NCBI GenBank assembly: GCA_910588465.1
Contig: CAJUOP010000004.1
Location: forward strand, 1-64,000
DNA: 64,000 nucleotides
From: an uncultured Christensenellaceae bacterium
GTDB taxonomy: Bacteria > Bacillota > Clostridia > Christensenellales > Borkfalkiaceae
Reading direction: 5' to 3'
Part shown: piece by piece, positions 31,903 to 40,483 of the stretch
Position numbering within the stretch: the stretch's first letter is position 1
Layout of the letters: the number at the start of each line of letters is the position of its first letter
Notes under the pieces: generated by a model
What the model saw: only the letters and a program-made list of their open reading frames with translations
What the model was told of the DNA's origin: nothing
The model's database searches: none
Translations under genes and position numbers: made by a program

Positions 31903-32729
31903 CTCTCCACCCCCGAACGGAATTCCTTCCAGTAATAATCCTTTAAAAATTTATTCAGCGCTTCCGAATCGACGTAGCGGGTAATCACGCCGCGCTTCAC
32001 CACCGAAACGATCCCCGTTTCCTCAGATACGATAATGGTGGAAACGTCCGCGATCTCGGTGATGCCGATCCCCGCGCGGTGGCGGGTGCCGTAGTCCTTG
32101 GGAAAGTCGCGCTTTGTAAGGGGCAGGAAGCACCCCGCCGCCTGGATCTTATCGCCGTAAATGATCATCGCGCCGTCGTGCAAGGGCGCCTTGGGGATAA
32201 AAATCCCTTCGATCAGCTGGTTGGAAATATTCGAATTGAGCCGAACGCCGCTATCTACGATTTCCTTGGGCAGATTCCCGTTGGAAAGCACGATCAGCGC
32301 GCCGATATTTCCTTTGGAAAGGCTCTGCACCGCTTTCACGACCGATTTTATCGCCTCGTCCGCGCGCACCACGCTCTCCGCAGACTTGGAAGCGCGCGCC
32401 ATCGTTTTGGAATCCTTGCGCGTCTTTAAGCCCGACCAGATGCTCTTGCGGATCTCGAGGTTGAACAGGTTGAGGAAAAAGAAAGAAAAGACGAGCAAAA
32501 ACACGTAAAAGCCGGTCGCCGTTACGTGGTCGCAGAACATCGCCAATACGGCGACGGCAAACAGCGGCAGCACGTAAGCCGCGATCAGCCGCTTTGCATT
32601 GTTGTCCTTTAACGTCTTTGCCACAAAATACGTGAGCAAAAACAGCAGGATCAATTCCAGCACGAACGACCAGTGGAATTGCAGGAACACGTTTTTTACG
32701 TTGTTCCAAACGTTTTCGAACGTCTGCAT
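31899..32729 (-). CDS. cdaA: diadenylate cyclase CdaA (c-di-AMP synthase)
   Basis: Makes cyclic di-AMP from two ATP at the membrane. The 276-residue length fits CdaA: three N-terminal membrane helices (to about residue 85), a linker and the DAC domain with catalytic motifs DGA (Asp185-Gly-Ala) and RHR (Arg216-His-Arg218). c-di-AMP controls potassium and osmolyte transport and, in Listeria, pyruvate carboxylase and so aspartate supply. GGGAG precedes the ATG, and a promoter lies upstream. In most Firmicutes cdaA is followed by cdaR and glmM; here a 58-residue ORF, DUF1015 and lysC follow instead. Confidence 0.96.
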   Translation of the reverse strand: MQTFENVWNNVKNVFLQFHWSFVLELILLFLLTYFVAKTLKDNNAKRLIAAYVLPLFAVAVLAMFCDHVTATGFYVFLLVFSFFFLNLFNLEIRKSIWSGLKTRKDSKTMARASKSAESVVRADEAIKSVVKAVQSLSKGNIGALIVLSNGNLPKEIVDSGVRLNSNISNQLIEGIFIPKAPLHDGAMIIYGDKIQAAGCFLPLTKRDFPKDYGTRHRAGIGITEIADVSTIIVSEETGIVSVVKRGVITRYVDSEALNKFLKDYYWKEFRSGVER

Positions 32730-32767
32730 CTCTTTCTCCCTTCCGTATTCGGATTCACTTCTCTATT

Positions 32768-32795
32768 ATTATAGCGTTATTCGCAAAAAAATCAA
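32768..32795 (-). promoter_or_regulatory. promoter of the cdaA-lysC operon
   Basis: Minus-strand TTGATT (32790-32795), 16 bases and TATAAT (32768-32773), about 39 bases upstream of the cdaA start codon. Confidence 0.7.
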
Positions 32796-32819
32796 ATCAT
32801 TCCTTCCCGAAAATACAAC

Positions 32820-33803
32820 TTAACCGAAAAATATTTCGGCGATCGCCGCGTTCAGCGCGCCCGTCTTGGTATAAAGCCCGCTTTTGGACCCGCTCGAAAG
32901 CTCGTACAGTCTTAAATACGCTTCCCGCACCCGTTCTCTGCCCAGCCGCGCGGCAAGCTCTCTGTTCTTTTGCACCGCGTACGGCTTCATGCCCAAGACC
33001 TTTGCCGTTTCCGCGTCCGAGCCGCGCATGGCACTCACCTCGTACAGCGTTTTAAAGTGCGAACAGAGCGAGGCGAGCGCCGCGTTTTCGTCGTATCCCT
33101 TCTTCATCATGTCGTCCAAAATTTCGGAAAATTCGGTAAAATTACGCCGCGAAGCCGCCTGCGTCAGCTCGTAAATTTTATATTCTGTGTCCTTGGCGAC
33201 GTGCTCTTCGATCTCTTTGCGCGTCACCCGCCCCCCTTCGCCGAGGAGCAATAAAAGCTTTTCCGCCTCTCTTTTCATGCGGGCGGCGTCCTGCGCGCAG
33301 TAGCGCACCGTCAGCGTAACCGCGTCCGCGTCCACCGCAAGCCCCATGCGCCGCATGACCCCGAACAGCCACTTCGAGAGCGTCTCCTCGCTCTCCCGCG
33401 AGCAGTCCACAAAGGCGATCCCCGCTTTTCGCTTCAAATCCGCCGCGTTCGCCCTTTTGCTTTCGTTCACGATCACGAGCACGGTGGAAGGGCAGGGCTT
33501 TTCCAGATAGGGCTTTATCACCGTTTCCGCCTCGCGCTCGGTGGGATAAAACCCGTACGCGCGCACAAGCCGATAGTTGTCGAAAAAGGGCGCGGTGTAC
33601 AGCGCGTCGCGGAAGGAATACAGCTTTTCTCCCTTTAACGTTTCGCCCTCTATCCGCATATCGTTTAAGGCGGGCTGGGCAAGCGAAAGCGCGGCGCGGA
33701 TGCTCTCCACGGCATGGTCGCGGAAATGCGCCTCCTCCCCCTCGATATAATATGCGGGCAAAATTTTCTCTTTTAAGCTTTTGGCAAGCTCTACGAATTT
33801 CAT
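32820..33803 (-). CDS. holA: DNA polymerase III subunit delta
   Basis: The clamp-loader delta subunit that opens the beta ring. The 327-residue length and the pattern (AYYIEGEEAHF, then DNYRLVRAYGF, VDCSRESEETLSKW and the C-terminal helical ALASLCSHFKTLYEV) fit bacterial HolA of Firmicutes. I choose the ATG at 33803. No Shine-Dalgarno precedes it; instead a consensus promoter ends seven bases upstream, so the transcript is probably leaderless. The longer TTG frame from 33845 would start upstream of the -35 box. No downstream gene is co-transcribed. Confidence 0.92.
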   Translation of the reverse strand: MKFVELAKSLKEKILPAYYIEGEEAHFRDHAVESIRAALSLAQPALNDMRIEGETLKGEKLYSFRDALYTAPFFDNYRLVRAYGFYPTEREAETVIKPYLEKPCPSTVLVIVNESKRANAADLKRKAGIAFVDCSRESEETLSKWLFGVMRRMGLAVDADAVTLTVRYCAQDAARMKREAEKLLLLLGEGGRVTRKEIEEHVAKDTEYKIYELTQAASRRNFTEFSEILDDMMKKGYDENAALASLCSHFKTLYEVSAMRGSDAETAKVLGMKPYAVQKNRELAARLGRERVREAYLRLYELSSGSKSGLYTKTGALNAAIAEIFFG

Positions 33804-33810
33804 ATAAAAT

Positions 33811-33839
33811 ATTATAACATTTTTTTCGCGCGATTTCAA
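33811..33839 (-). promoter_or_regulatory. holA promoter placed for a leaderless mRNA
   Basis: Minus-strand TTGAAA (33834-33839), exactly 17 bases, TATAAT (33811-33816). Seven bases then separate the -10 from the ATG at 33803, so the usual start site falls on the A of the ATG. Confidence 0.8.
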
Positions 33840-33870
33840 CCCCAAACTTTTGTATTTTTATAAGAAATTA

Positions 33871-33906
33871 AAAAAATTACGCCCTTCCGAAGCTTCGGAA
33901 GGGCGT
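33871..33906 (-). terminator. terminator after the large helicase gene
   Basis: A perfect stem ACGCCCTTCCGA / TCGGAAGGGCGT around AGCT, followed on the minus strand by AATTTTTTTAA. It lies 9 bases after the stop codon. Confidence 0.9.
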
Positions 33907-33914
33907 ATCAACTT

Positions 33915-36900
33915 TTAAGCCAGCGTGATCCGATCGGATACGGAGCGGAATAAAATCCCTTTTTCCTCTCCGTAAGAAACGCAGTCGCGCACGAACAGCG
34001 CGAACTCGTCCGTCTGCCGCACGGCGGGAAACACGCCGCAGATAAACGCCAAAAGCTCGTCGGCATACAGCGCAACCTTTTCTTCCAGCGCGCCTTTTAT
34101 CAGCGACACCGTCTCGAAGGGCGTAAAATCCTCTCCGCACTTTCTGAGCGCCGTTCCGCTCTCCTTGCGGAATTTTCCTATCGCAATGCTGCGGGGATTC
34201 TTATAAAAGTAGTCCGTCCCCTTCACCCGCTCGCGGGAGAACGCGCAGCCGTCGATCAGCGCGTCTAACCGCGCCTCCACCTTAGAGCCGCTTTTTGCAA
34301 TGCCGAAGGTCGCAAGGCACCGCTTTTTCAGGAAGGGGCGGGAAATCGGCTCTTCCGTTGCCACGATCTCTTTCAGCCGCGCCATGATTGCCGCGTCGTT
34401 CTCTCCGCAGGTGATAAACGCCGCCGTTTCGCTTGCGGTCGGCTTTACCGCGCGGTAGGGCTTGGCGTATTTGGCGACCTGTCCGCCCGCCTTTTTCTCC
34501 GCGCCCGTCAGTCTGTCTAAAACGTCTTTAATGCGCTTGGTCTCGCGCTTGGGATTATTAAAGTAGCTTACGCTGTTCACGCGCACCACGTTCCAGTTGC
34601 CGCGGCGGAGCGAGAGCACCTGCAACAGATTCCTGTCCTTCACCGAAAACGCGTTTGTTCCGTCGCAGACGACGGCGAGAATAAAGCGGTGCTTGTTTTT
34701 GGGGTCGACGACGGCGACGTCTATTTTAAAGTCGGACGCACCCACGTCCGCGCGGCACTCGTAGCCGTAGGAGGCGATTTCCGCGGCGATAAACTTTCCG
34801 ATCCCCGCGCCGCTCTTTACCTGCGACGACTTCACCGCAAGCGTGGTCCTGCCCCGCTCGGCGAATTCGAGGAACGCCTTTAACCCTGCGACGCCCTTGG
34901 AGGAGGTCTTATGCAGATCTATCATGCCCGAGCTCATAGTGGAAAAGATGAGCATCTCCTCTCTGGCGCGCGACACGGCGACGTTGAGCCGACGCCACCC
35001 GCCCGCCTGATTAAGCGGACCGAAATTGAGCGACACTCTGCCCGTTTTATCGGGACCGTAGCACACGGAAAATAAAATCACGTCCCGCTCGTCGCCCTGC
35101 ACGTTTTCGAGGTTTTTCACAAAAATCGGTTCCTCGCGCTCGTACGCGGCGCTTTCCAGCTTATGCGCGGCGATCTCCTTGGTCAAGAGCCGCTCCACGT
35201 CCTCCTGCTGCGCGCCCGAAAAGGTGACCACGCCCATGCTCGAACGCGAAAGCACGGGATCGGATAAGCGGCGGATCACCTCCTTTACCAGCGCCTCCGC
35301 CTCCTTTTTGTTGCGTTTGGTAAAGCCCCTGTCGTACGCGCCGTCCACGGGGATGAGCCGCACCTTGCTTTCGAGCGAGTCGGGCGACGGGAAGGTGCAA
35401 AGGCGGTTGTCGTAATACATACTGTTGGAAAATGCGATCAGCGACTCGTGCTTGCTGCGGTAATGCCACAGCAAGTGCCGCTCCTTCATGCCGAGGGCGA
35501 GGCAGTCGTCGAGCACGCTTTCCAGGTCCTCGTTCTCGAGGTTCTCCTCGTCGACGTAAGCCGAGCGGAAAAACGCCGTGGGCGGAAGCTGCTTGGGATC
35601 GCCCACCACGACGGCAGCCTTGGCGCGGGCGATGGAGCCCACCGCCTCCGCCGTGGACATCTGCGACGCTTCGTCGAAAATGACCAAATCGAAATCGTTC
35701 GCGACGGGCTGCAAATACTGCGCCACGGTGGTGGGGCTCATCAAAAGACAGGGGCACAGCTTTGCCGTCAGCTCGGGCACCTCGGCAAGCAAGCCGCGGA
35801 TACCCGTGCCGCGCAGGTTGCTTTTCGCCAAGCGGCGGAAGGCGGAAACCTCCACGCCCAAGCTGTCGCCCCCCTCCGCGTCCGGCAGGCGGGAAATCAG
35901 CGTCTTTCTGATCCGCTCCTTGCACAGACGAGAATATTCCTCCTGCACAATACGGAATTTTTCGACGTTCTCTTCCAGCGTTCCCGCCGTCATGCGCGAG
36001 AGGTTGGGATCGGCGGGAAGATTGATTTCGAGGAAATTTTTATACACGTTCTTTTCGAAGCCCGCCAGCACGTTTTCCGCCTTCAGCCTGCCGTTTTCCA
36101 GCGCGTCGGTGATAAACGTAAGTCCGAAGGAGGCGAGCTTTTGCGCCGTATCGCGGTACATACACCAGTTGGGGAGCATATCCACGTTGTCGATCAAGGC
36201 GCCCGCCTTGGCGGAGAAATAGTCTAAAACGTCCTCCTCGCGCAACTTGGCGCGGTCGGCGCCCGTCACCGTTAAAAAGCTGTCCTGCGCACGCAGAAAG
36301 CTCTCCGCCGCCCGCAGACAGCCGTTTAACACGGGGACGGTATAGCCGTTCGAAGCGCGCACGCACATTCCGTTGAACGAGTCGGGATTGTAATCCATAA
36401 ACACGGAGGCGCACTGCCTGTGCAGCTCCGTTAAGGGCGCGAGGAACTCCGCGCGTTTTTTAAAAACGACGTGCCCGCCGCGGTCGGTAAAGTTTTTCGC
36501 AAGCTTGGTGTTCGCCTTGATTCGGTCGATCGCGCCGTAAATGTCGACGAGCGTCTGCAAAAACTTGGGCACGTCCTCGTCCTTCAGCTCGCGCACGGCT
36601 GCGCGCGAAAGCCGCTTTACCACGCTTACCGCCGTGCGGGAAAAGCGGTAGTCGCCCCCCTCGTCGCACACCTTTTTCAACTCCTCGTACTCTCTGCCCG
36701 CGTCCACCAGCGTTTTAAAATGCTTGTAGTAATATTCCAGACAGACGTCGAGACGGCGGTTGGCGTTAAAGAACAGATAGAATTCCTCTTCCTCCGCACC
36801 CGCGAAAAAGCGGTTGTATTCGCCCGAGAGCAGCCCCTCGCACAGCGCGCAGAGCGCGTTTAATTTCTTTTGCGTGAGCGTACTGATTTTCTGGCGGTAA

Positions 36901-39506
36901 AATTCGAGGAAGAGCGCCAGAAAGGATTTTAAATGCTTGATCTCGGTCACCAGCACCTCGGAGGCGCAAAGCACCTTGTCGCGCAGCTCGCGCGAATACG
37001 CGGTGAGGTTCACGTTCTCGAAGGGGGTGTTGAACACGCCCCCGCACTCCTTTGCCGCCGCAGCGGCGGAAAGGATCATGTTTTTACATTCCGCCAGCTT
37101 CTTTTCCGTAAGCGTATCGTAAAAGGAGCTTTCGATATCGAGAATATCGGGCGCGTTTTTGTTCTGCAAATAGAGCAGGATCGCCTGATAAACCGAAACA
37201 CCCAGCCGCCGTTTTTTGTGCAGTGCGCGCATGGGCTCCTTTAATTCCTTTTTCAGCGCGCAGATCTCCGCCCCGATCTCCTCGAGGTTGTCCGCGCTCT
37301 CCTCTTTGGAAAGCGCGAGCGTGTCCTCCAGCCGCTTGACGACCTCCGCCTTTTCCGTCTTGTTGGAATGCAGCTCGAGGCAGAATTCCCCGATCCCAAG
37401 TCCGTCCAGCCGCTTTTTCACCACGTCGAGCGCGGCTTTCTTTTCCGCGACGAACAGCACCCGCTTTCCGCAATACAGCGCGTTTGCGATCATGTTGGTA
37501 ATAGTCTGGCTCTTGCCCGTTCCGGGAGGACCGTGCAGCACGAAGCTTTCGCCCTTGCCCGAAAGCGCAACCGCGGAATACTGCGAGCTGTCCGAGGGCA
37601 GAGGCAGCAGCGGGTCGAGCGGGCTCCCGTCGTCCTCCTCGGGAATTTTCACCTGCTCCGGGGGCTCCTCCATGCGGTTGTTCAAGAGCCCCGCCACGAT
37701 CCGATTCTTTTTAAATTCGCCGATGTGCTGGCGCACGTCGTTCCACATGAGGTAGCGCTGAAAGGAGAAGGCGGCAAGATACACGTCCTCCTCCACGTCC
37801 CAGCCCTTCATGTTCGCCGTTTCCGCGCGCACCATGGCGAAAATTTCCGAAAGCTTCAACGCCGAAACCTTTCCGCCCAGCCCGCGCACGTCAATGTTGA
37901 ATTCCTGCTTTAAATATTCGAGCAGCGTGGAATTTACGAAATATTCCTTTTCCGTAAGCTCCACCGCGAAGTCCTCGTTGCCCTTCGCCCGTTTGAGCCC
38001 CGCCGGAGAGAGCACGAGGGGCGCGAACATCACCTTCCCGTCCTCTTTACAGGTATAGCGCAAAAGCCCGAACGCAAGATATAAAATTTTGGCGCCCGTC
38101 TCTTCGTCCGCTTCCCGGTTGCGGCGCATCAGGCGCACGGCGGTTTCCGCCGCCGTCTTTGCGTCACAGTCCACGCGCAAAAGCCCCTTTTTCTCTTCGA
38201 GCAGCAACAGCTCCCGCTCCTGCGAAGAGAGCTTATCCCCCCGTTTCTCCGTACCCGTTTCGCCCTTTAAACGCAGCGCGCCGCCCTCTTCCAACAGGCA
38301 GTAAAGCTCGTCCGCACCCGCGGCGCGCACCTTTAACGCGTTTTTGCCCGTAAAGTTGAGCAAAGCGTTTTTCGTGGTCAAATCGAGCAAACGGCGCTCC
38401 CACAGCTTGTTTTTTGGCTGCTTGCCGTCCAGCCCCAGCTTTTTGTATTCGGGCAGCGGCGCGGGAGGCGCGTTGTCCTCTTCTTTGTAAAGCTCGTACC
38501 CGTAAAGCCCCTTTCCGCGCACGGGGCAGGGCAGTACCTTGCCCAGCCGGCAGCGGCGGATATCGACAAAATACTCGTAAAGCCCCTCTTTCAGCTTTTG
38601 GCGGAAATGCCCTTCGGAGGGAGTGAACGGAACGTTTTTCCCCGTGAACAGATCCTCCGCGTCGAAAAAGCTGAGGTTGTTGATCCCCTCGGAAACGTAC
38701 TTTTCCACGATTTCCGCGTCGTCCGTCACGCTGTCCAAAAAGCAGCTGTCGTAAAGCCAAACGCCCACCGCCGCTTCCGTTCTGCCCAAAGCCAGCACGG
38801 GGTGCAGGTGTGCCGCCTCGAAGCAGGCCGCGGCGAGCAGCGCAAGCTGTAAAGAGGTCGCTTTCCGCTCCTTTAAAATGCCCTCCTTCGAGGCGCACAC
38901 GGGAACGGACAAATCGGTCGGACCGCTCTTTTCCAGCGAATACTGCCGCACCGCGCCGAACACGGCGGCGGCGATCTGATGCACGTCGTTTTTGTTCGCG
39001 CCCGTATAGCCGTAAAATTCGGAATCCGCCTTCCATTTTTTCAGTCGCTTTCCCGCTTCGGACAAAATCTGAGCACACTCCGAAACGCGAGGACGCACGA
39101 ACGAAGCGATCCGCTCCGCATTGCCTTCCAGCCCCTCCCACCAGTCGAAGGGAAGCGCCGTTACCTGCGTCTGCTCCCTTAATATCTCTTTGCCGTCCGC
39201 AAGCACGCAGACGGAAACGGGGCATAATTTCAGCTCGTCGTTGTCCGCAAGAAAGAGCGGGGAAAAGATATTTTCCAGATTGAGCTCGACCGAGCTTTCG
39301 AAAGGCACGTCTACCTCCGTCCGATAGGGCACGGTAAGCTCGCTTTCCGCCGTAACGGTGAGCGAGAGCGTTTCTCCGCCCGTATTTTTTATTTGCACCG
39401 AGGCGGTCGTGCCGAGGAAATAATCGGCATAGCCCGCGTAGCGCGGAAAGCGGAGATTTAACGAAATTTTATCCTTGATCGCTGTTTTCTGTTTTCCCGA
39501 AGCCAT
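33915..39506 (-). CDS. giant SF1 helicase with DUF4011 and Vsr/MTES_1575-like nuclease domain
   Basis: A 1,863-residue cytoplasmic protein. After an N-terminal beta-rich region, a DUF4011 segment begins near residue 370 (LLDLTTKNALLNF). The SF1 (UPF1-like AAA_11/12) helicase core shows Walker A GPPGTGKSQ (from 659), Walker B FDEAS (Asp1278), GDPKQLPP and motif VI NVAVSRARE. At about 1565-1660 there is an MTES_1575-like endonuclease fold (KIDVAVVD, then AVVCDG), and a DUF3320-like region lies near the C-terminus. The usual acidic residue of the ECDG box is Val here. AAAGGAG precedes the start. Relatives are often suspected of phage defence; no other defence gene is near. Confidence 0.88.
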   Translation of the reverse strand: MASGKQKTAIKDKISLNLRFPRYAGYADYFLGTTASVQIKNTGGETLSLTVTAESELTVPYRTEVDVPFESSVELNLENIFSPLFLADNDELKLCPVSVCVLADGKEILREQTQVTALPFDWWEGLEGNAERIASFVRPRVSECAQILSEAGKRLKKWKADSEFYGYTGANKNDVHQIAAAVFGAVRQYSLEKSGPTDLSVPVCASKEGILKERKATSLQLALLAAACFEAAHLHPVLALGRTEAAVGVWLYDSCFLDSVTDDAEIVEKYVSEGINNLSFFDAEDLFTGKNVPFTPSEGHFRQKLKEGLYEYFVDIRRCRLGKVLPCPVRGKGLYGYELYKEEDNAPPAPLPEYKKLGLDGKQPKNKLWERRLLDLTTKNALLNFTGKNALKVRAAGADELYCLLEEGGALRLKGETGTEKRGDKLSSQERELLLLEEKKGLLRVDCDAKTAAETAVRLMRRNREADEETGAKILYLAFGLLRYTCKEDGKVMFAPLVLSPAGLKRAKGNEDFAVELTEKEYFVNSTLLEYLKQEFNIDVRGLGGKVSALKLSEIFAMVRAETANMKGWDVEEDVYLAAFSFQRYLMWNDVRQHIGEFKKNRIVAGLLNNRMEEPPEQVKIPEEDDGSPLDPLLPLPSDSSQYSAVALSGKGESFVLHGPPGTGKSQTITNMIANALYCGKRVLFVAEKKAALDVVKKRLDGLGIGEFCLELHSNKTEKAEVVKRLEDTLALSKEESADNLEEIGAEICALKKELKEPMRALHKKRRLGVSVYQAILLYLQNKNAPDILDIESSFYDTLTEKKLAECKNMILSAAAAAKECGGVFNTPFENVNLTAYSRELRDKVLCASEVLVTEIKHLKSFLALFLEFYRQKISTLTQKKLNALCALCEGLLSGEYNRFFAGAEEEEFYLFFNANRRLDVCLEYYYKHFKTLVDAGREYEELKKVCDEGGDYRFSRTAVSVVKRLSRAAVRELKDEDVPKFLQTLVDIYGAIDRIKANTKLAKNFTDRGGHVVFKKRAEFLAPLTELHRQCASVFMDYNPDSFNGMCVRASNGYTVPVLNGCLRAAESFLRAQDSFLTVTGADRAKLREEDVLDYFSAKAGALIDNVDMLPNWCMYRDTAQKLASFGLTFITDALENGRLKAENVLAGFEKNVYKNFLEINLPADPNLSRMTAGTLEENVEKFRIVQEEYSRLCKERIRKTLISRLPDAEGGDSLGVEVSAFRRLAKSNLRGTGIRGLLAEVPELTAKLCPCLLMSPTTVAQYLQPVANDFDLVIFDEASQMSTAEAVGSIARAKAAVVVGDPKQLPPTAFFRSAYVDEENLENEDLESVLDDCLALGMKERHLLWHYRSKHESLIAFSNSMYYDNRLCTFPSPDSLESKVRLIPVDGAYDRGFTKRNKKEAEALVKEVIRRLSDPVLSRSSMGVVTFSGAQQEDVERLLTKEIAAHKLESAAYEREEPIFVKNLENVQGDERDVILFSVCYGPDKTGRVSLNFGPLNQAGGWRRLNVAVSRAREEMLIFSTMSSGMIDLHKTSSKGVAGLKAFLEFAERGRTTLAVKSSQVKSGAGIGKFIAAEIASYGYECRADVGASDFKIDVAVVDPKNKHRFILAVVCDGTNAFSVKDRNLLQVLSLRRGNWNVVRVNSVSYFNNPKRETKRIKDVLDRLTGAEKKAGGQVAKYAKPYRAVKPTASETAAFITCGENDAAIMARLKEIVATEEPISRPFLKKRCLATFGIAKSGSKVEARLDALIDGCAFSRERVKGTDYFYKNPRSIAIGKFRKESGTALRKCGEDFTPFETVSLIKGALEEKVALYADELLAFICGVFPAVRQTDEFALFVRDCVSYGEEKGILFRSVSDRITLA

Positions 39507-39544
39507 ACGGTAAAACTCCTTTATCCGAAAACGTTATTTGGTAC

Positions 39545-39573
39545 ATTATACCATTTATTTCCGAAAATTACAA
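39545..39573 (-). promoter_or_regulatory. promoter of the large helicase gene
   Basis: Minus-strand TTGTAA (39568-39573), 17 bases, TATAAT (39545-39550), about 39 bases upstream of the start codon. Confidence 0.7.
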
Positions 39574-39637
39574 TCTTCAAAAGCAAAGTAAGAAAATTTT
39601 TAAGATCTCGGCAGATTGCTATGAGCGAAAACGCCGC

Positions 39638-39939
39638 CGCTTGTGTCATTCCGAGCGCAGCCCCCTGTCATTCTGAGGGAGCAGAGCGACCGAAAGAATC
39701 TTAATTACTGTCATGCTGAGGCAAAGCGCACGAGCCGAAGGCGAAGTCAGAATCCCACGGAAGAACGGTCCGACTGCGTTCATGAGATGCTTCACATGCG
39801 TTCAGCATGACAGTGGAAAAAGGCAGAAAGATTCCTACGGCGCGGCTGCACCGCGCCTCTGAATGACAGAGAGTGTTGCCATTGTCATTCCGAGGGAGCG
39901 AAGCGACCGAAAGAATCTTAATTACTGTCATACTGTCCC
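39638..39939. repeat. cluster of TGTCATTC-type dispersed elements
   Basis: At least six TGTCAT boxes occur. The best-defined unit spans 39708-39813 (106 bp) and has perfect 12-bp inverted ends, CTGTCATGCTGA and TCAGCATGACAG. The unit at 39830-39869 (GATTC-CTACGGCGCGGCT...GAATGACA) matches the one at about 28947. Two copies of GCGACCGAAAGAATCTTAAT, each followed by TACTGTCAT, lie at about 39686 and 39903. No ORF with a ribosome binding site exists in 39574-40039, so the element family is non-coding and looks like a MITE or REP-type repeat. Confidence 0.75.
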
Positions 39940-40039
39940 GCTGTTTGAGGAATGGGAAACAAGGTGAGCGGCAATTAAAAGCGGCACGAGCCATAGGCGA
40001 AATAGCACAGCGCCTCGCCTTTCTAATGGGCAAGACCTT

Positions 40040-40324
40040 CTATTGATTCAATTTATTATAATAGTCCTGTAATTCCATGCCTATCATAATGCCGAGGTTT
40101 AAAGCATGAGTGCGCAGTTGGCAACTCACATCTTCCTGTAAGTTTTTAATCGTATTTGCGTAACGGGAAAGTAATTTTTTCTGTTCGTCGTTTAACGTGA
40201 GCTCCAACGTTTCTTTTGCATCTTTTACCCATTCCGCCAACAAGTTCTCCTCGGTTAAAATTTGGGTGTGCAAATCGTTAAAGTAAGATTTTTCAAGCAA
40301 TCCCGATAAAATCGAATCTATCAT
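40040..40324 (-). CDS. DUF6809-like small helical protein
   Basis: A 94-residue, almost entirely helical protein. The start at 40324 has AGGAG eight bases upstream and replaces a longer frame that runs through the operator region. The pattern (a short N-terminal segment, a central EEQKKLL-like helix, then a C-terminal GxxIGMEL helix near 76-84) resembles the DUF6809 family found beside small XRE regulators in Clostridia. Function unknown. It is divergent from the XRE gene at 40484 and shares palindromic sites with it. Confidence 0.75.
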   Translation of the reverse strand: MIDSILSGLLEKSYFNDLHTQILTEENLLAEWVKDAKETLELTLNDEQKKLLSRYANTIKNLQEDVSCQLRTHALNLGIMIGMELQDYYNKLNQ

Positions 40325-40352
40325 TTTAATTTCTCCTTTTATAAACCATTTA

Positions 40353-40469
40353 TTATGGTTGTATTTGCAACCATAATAACATAAATTAGCCAAAAATGCA
40401 AGCAATAAGGTTGTAATTATGTCCTTATTTGAAAATTATTTTTTGATACAATATCGTTGTAAATACAAC
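40353..40469. promoter_or_regulatory. three palindromes between the DUF6809-like and XRE genes
   Basis: Site 1 is the perfect TTATGGTTG-N6-CAACCATAA (40353-40376; core GTTGTATTTGCAAC). Site 2 is AATAAGG-N12-CCTTATT (40404-40429) and contains GGTTGTAA. Site 3 is the perfect GTTGTAAATACAAC (40456-40469), just before the XRE ribosome binding site. The shared core GTTGTA-NN-TRCAAC suggests one dimeric regulator, most likely the XRE protein, controlling both divergent genes. Confidence 0.75.
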
Positions 40470-40483
40470 CGTAGAGGAAAATT

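Noticed and set aside
30143..31984. 613-codon open frame on the plus strand opposite lysC and the DUF1015 gene
   Set aside because: It has no recognisable domain, no ribosome binding site, and Arg/Ser-rich composition typical of antisense frames in GC-rich genes; the minus strand carries clear family motifs here.
30574..32767. Lysine riboswitch for lysC
   Set aside because: lysC begins inside the upstream gene and the operon promoter is at 32768 with a 5' leader too short for a riboswitch.
33804..33845. Longer holA start at a TTG codon
   Set aside because: The codon lies upstream of the -35 box of the only good promoter, so it would not be on the transcript.
38233..39225. 330-codon minus-strand frame overlapping the start of the large helicase in another phase
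   Set aside because: Gly/Arg-rich shadow of the helicase gene, without a start signal or family match.
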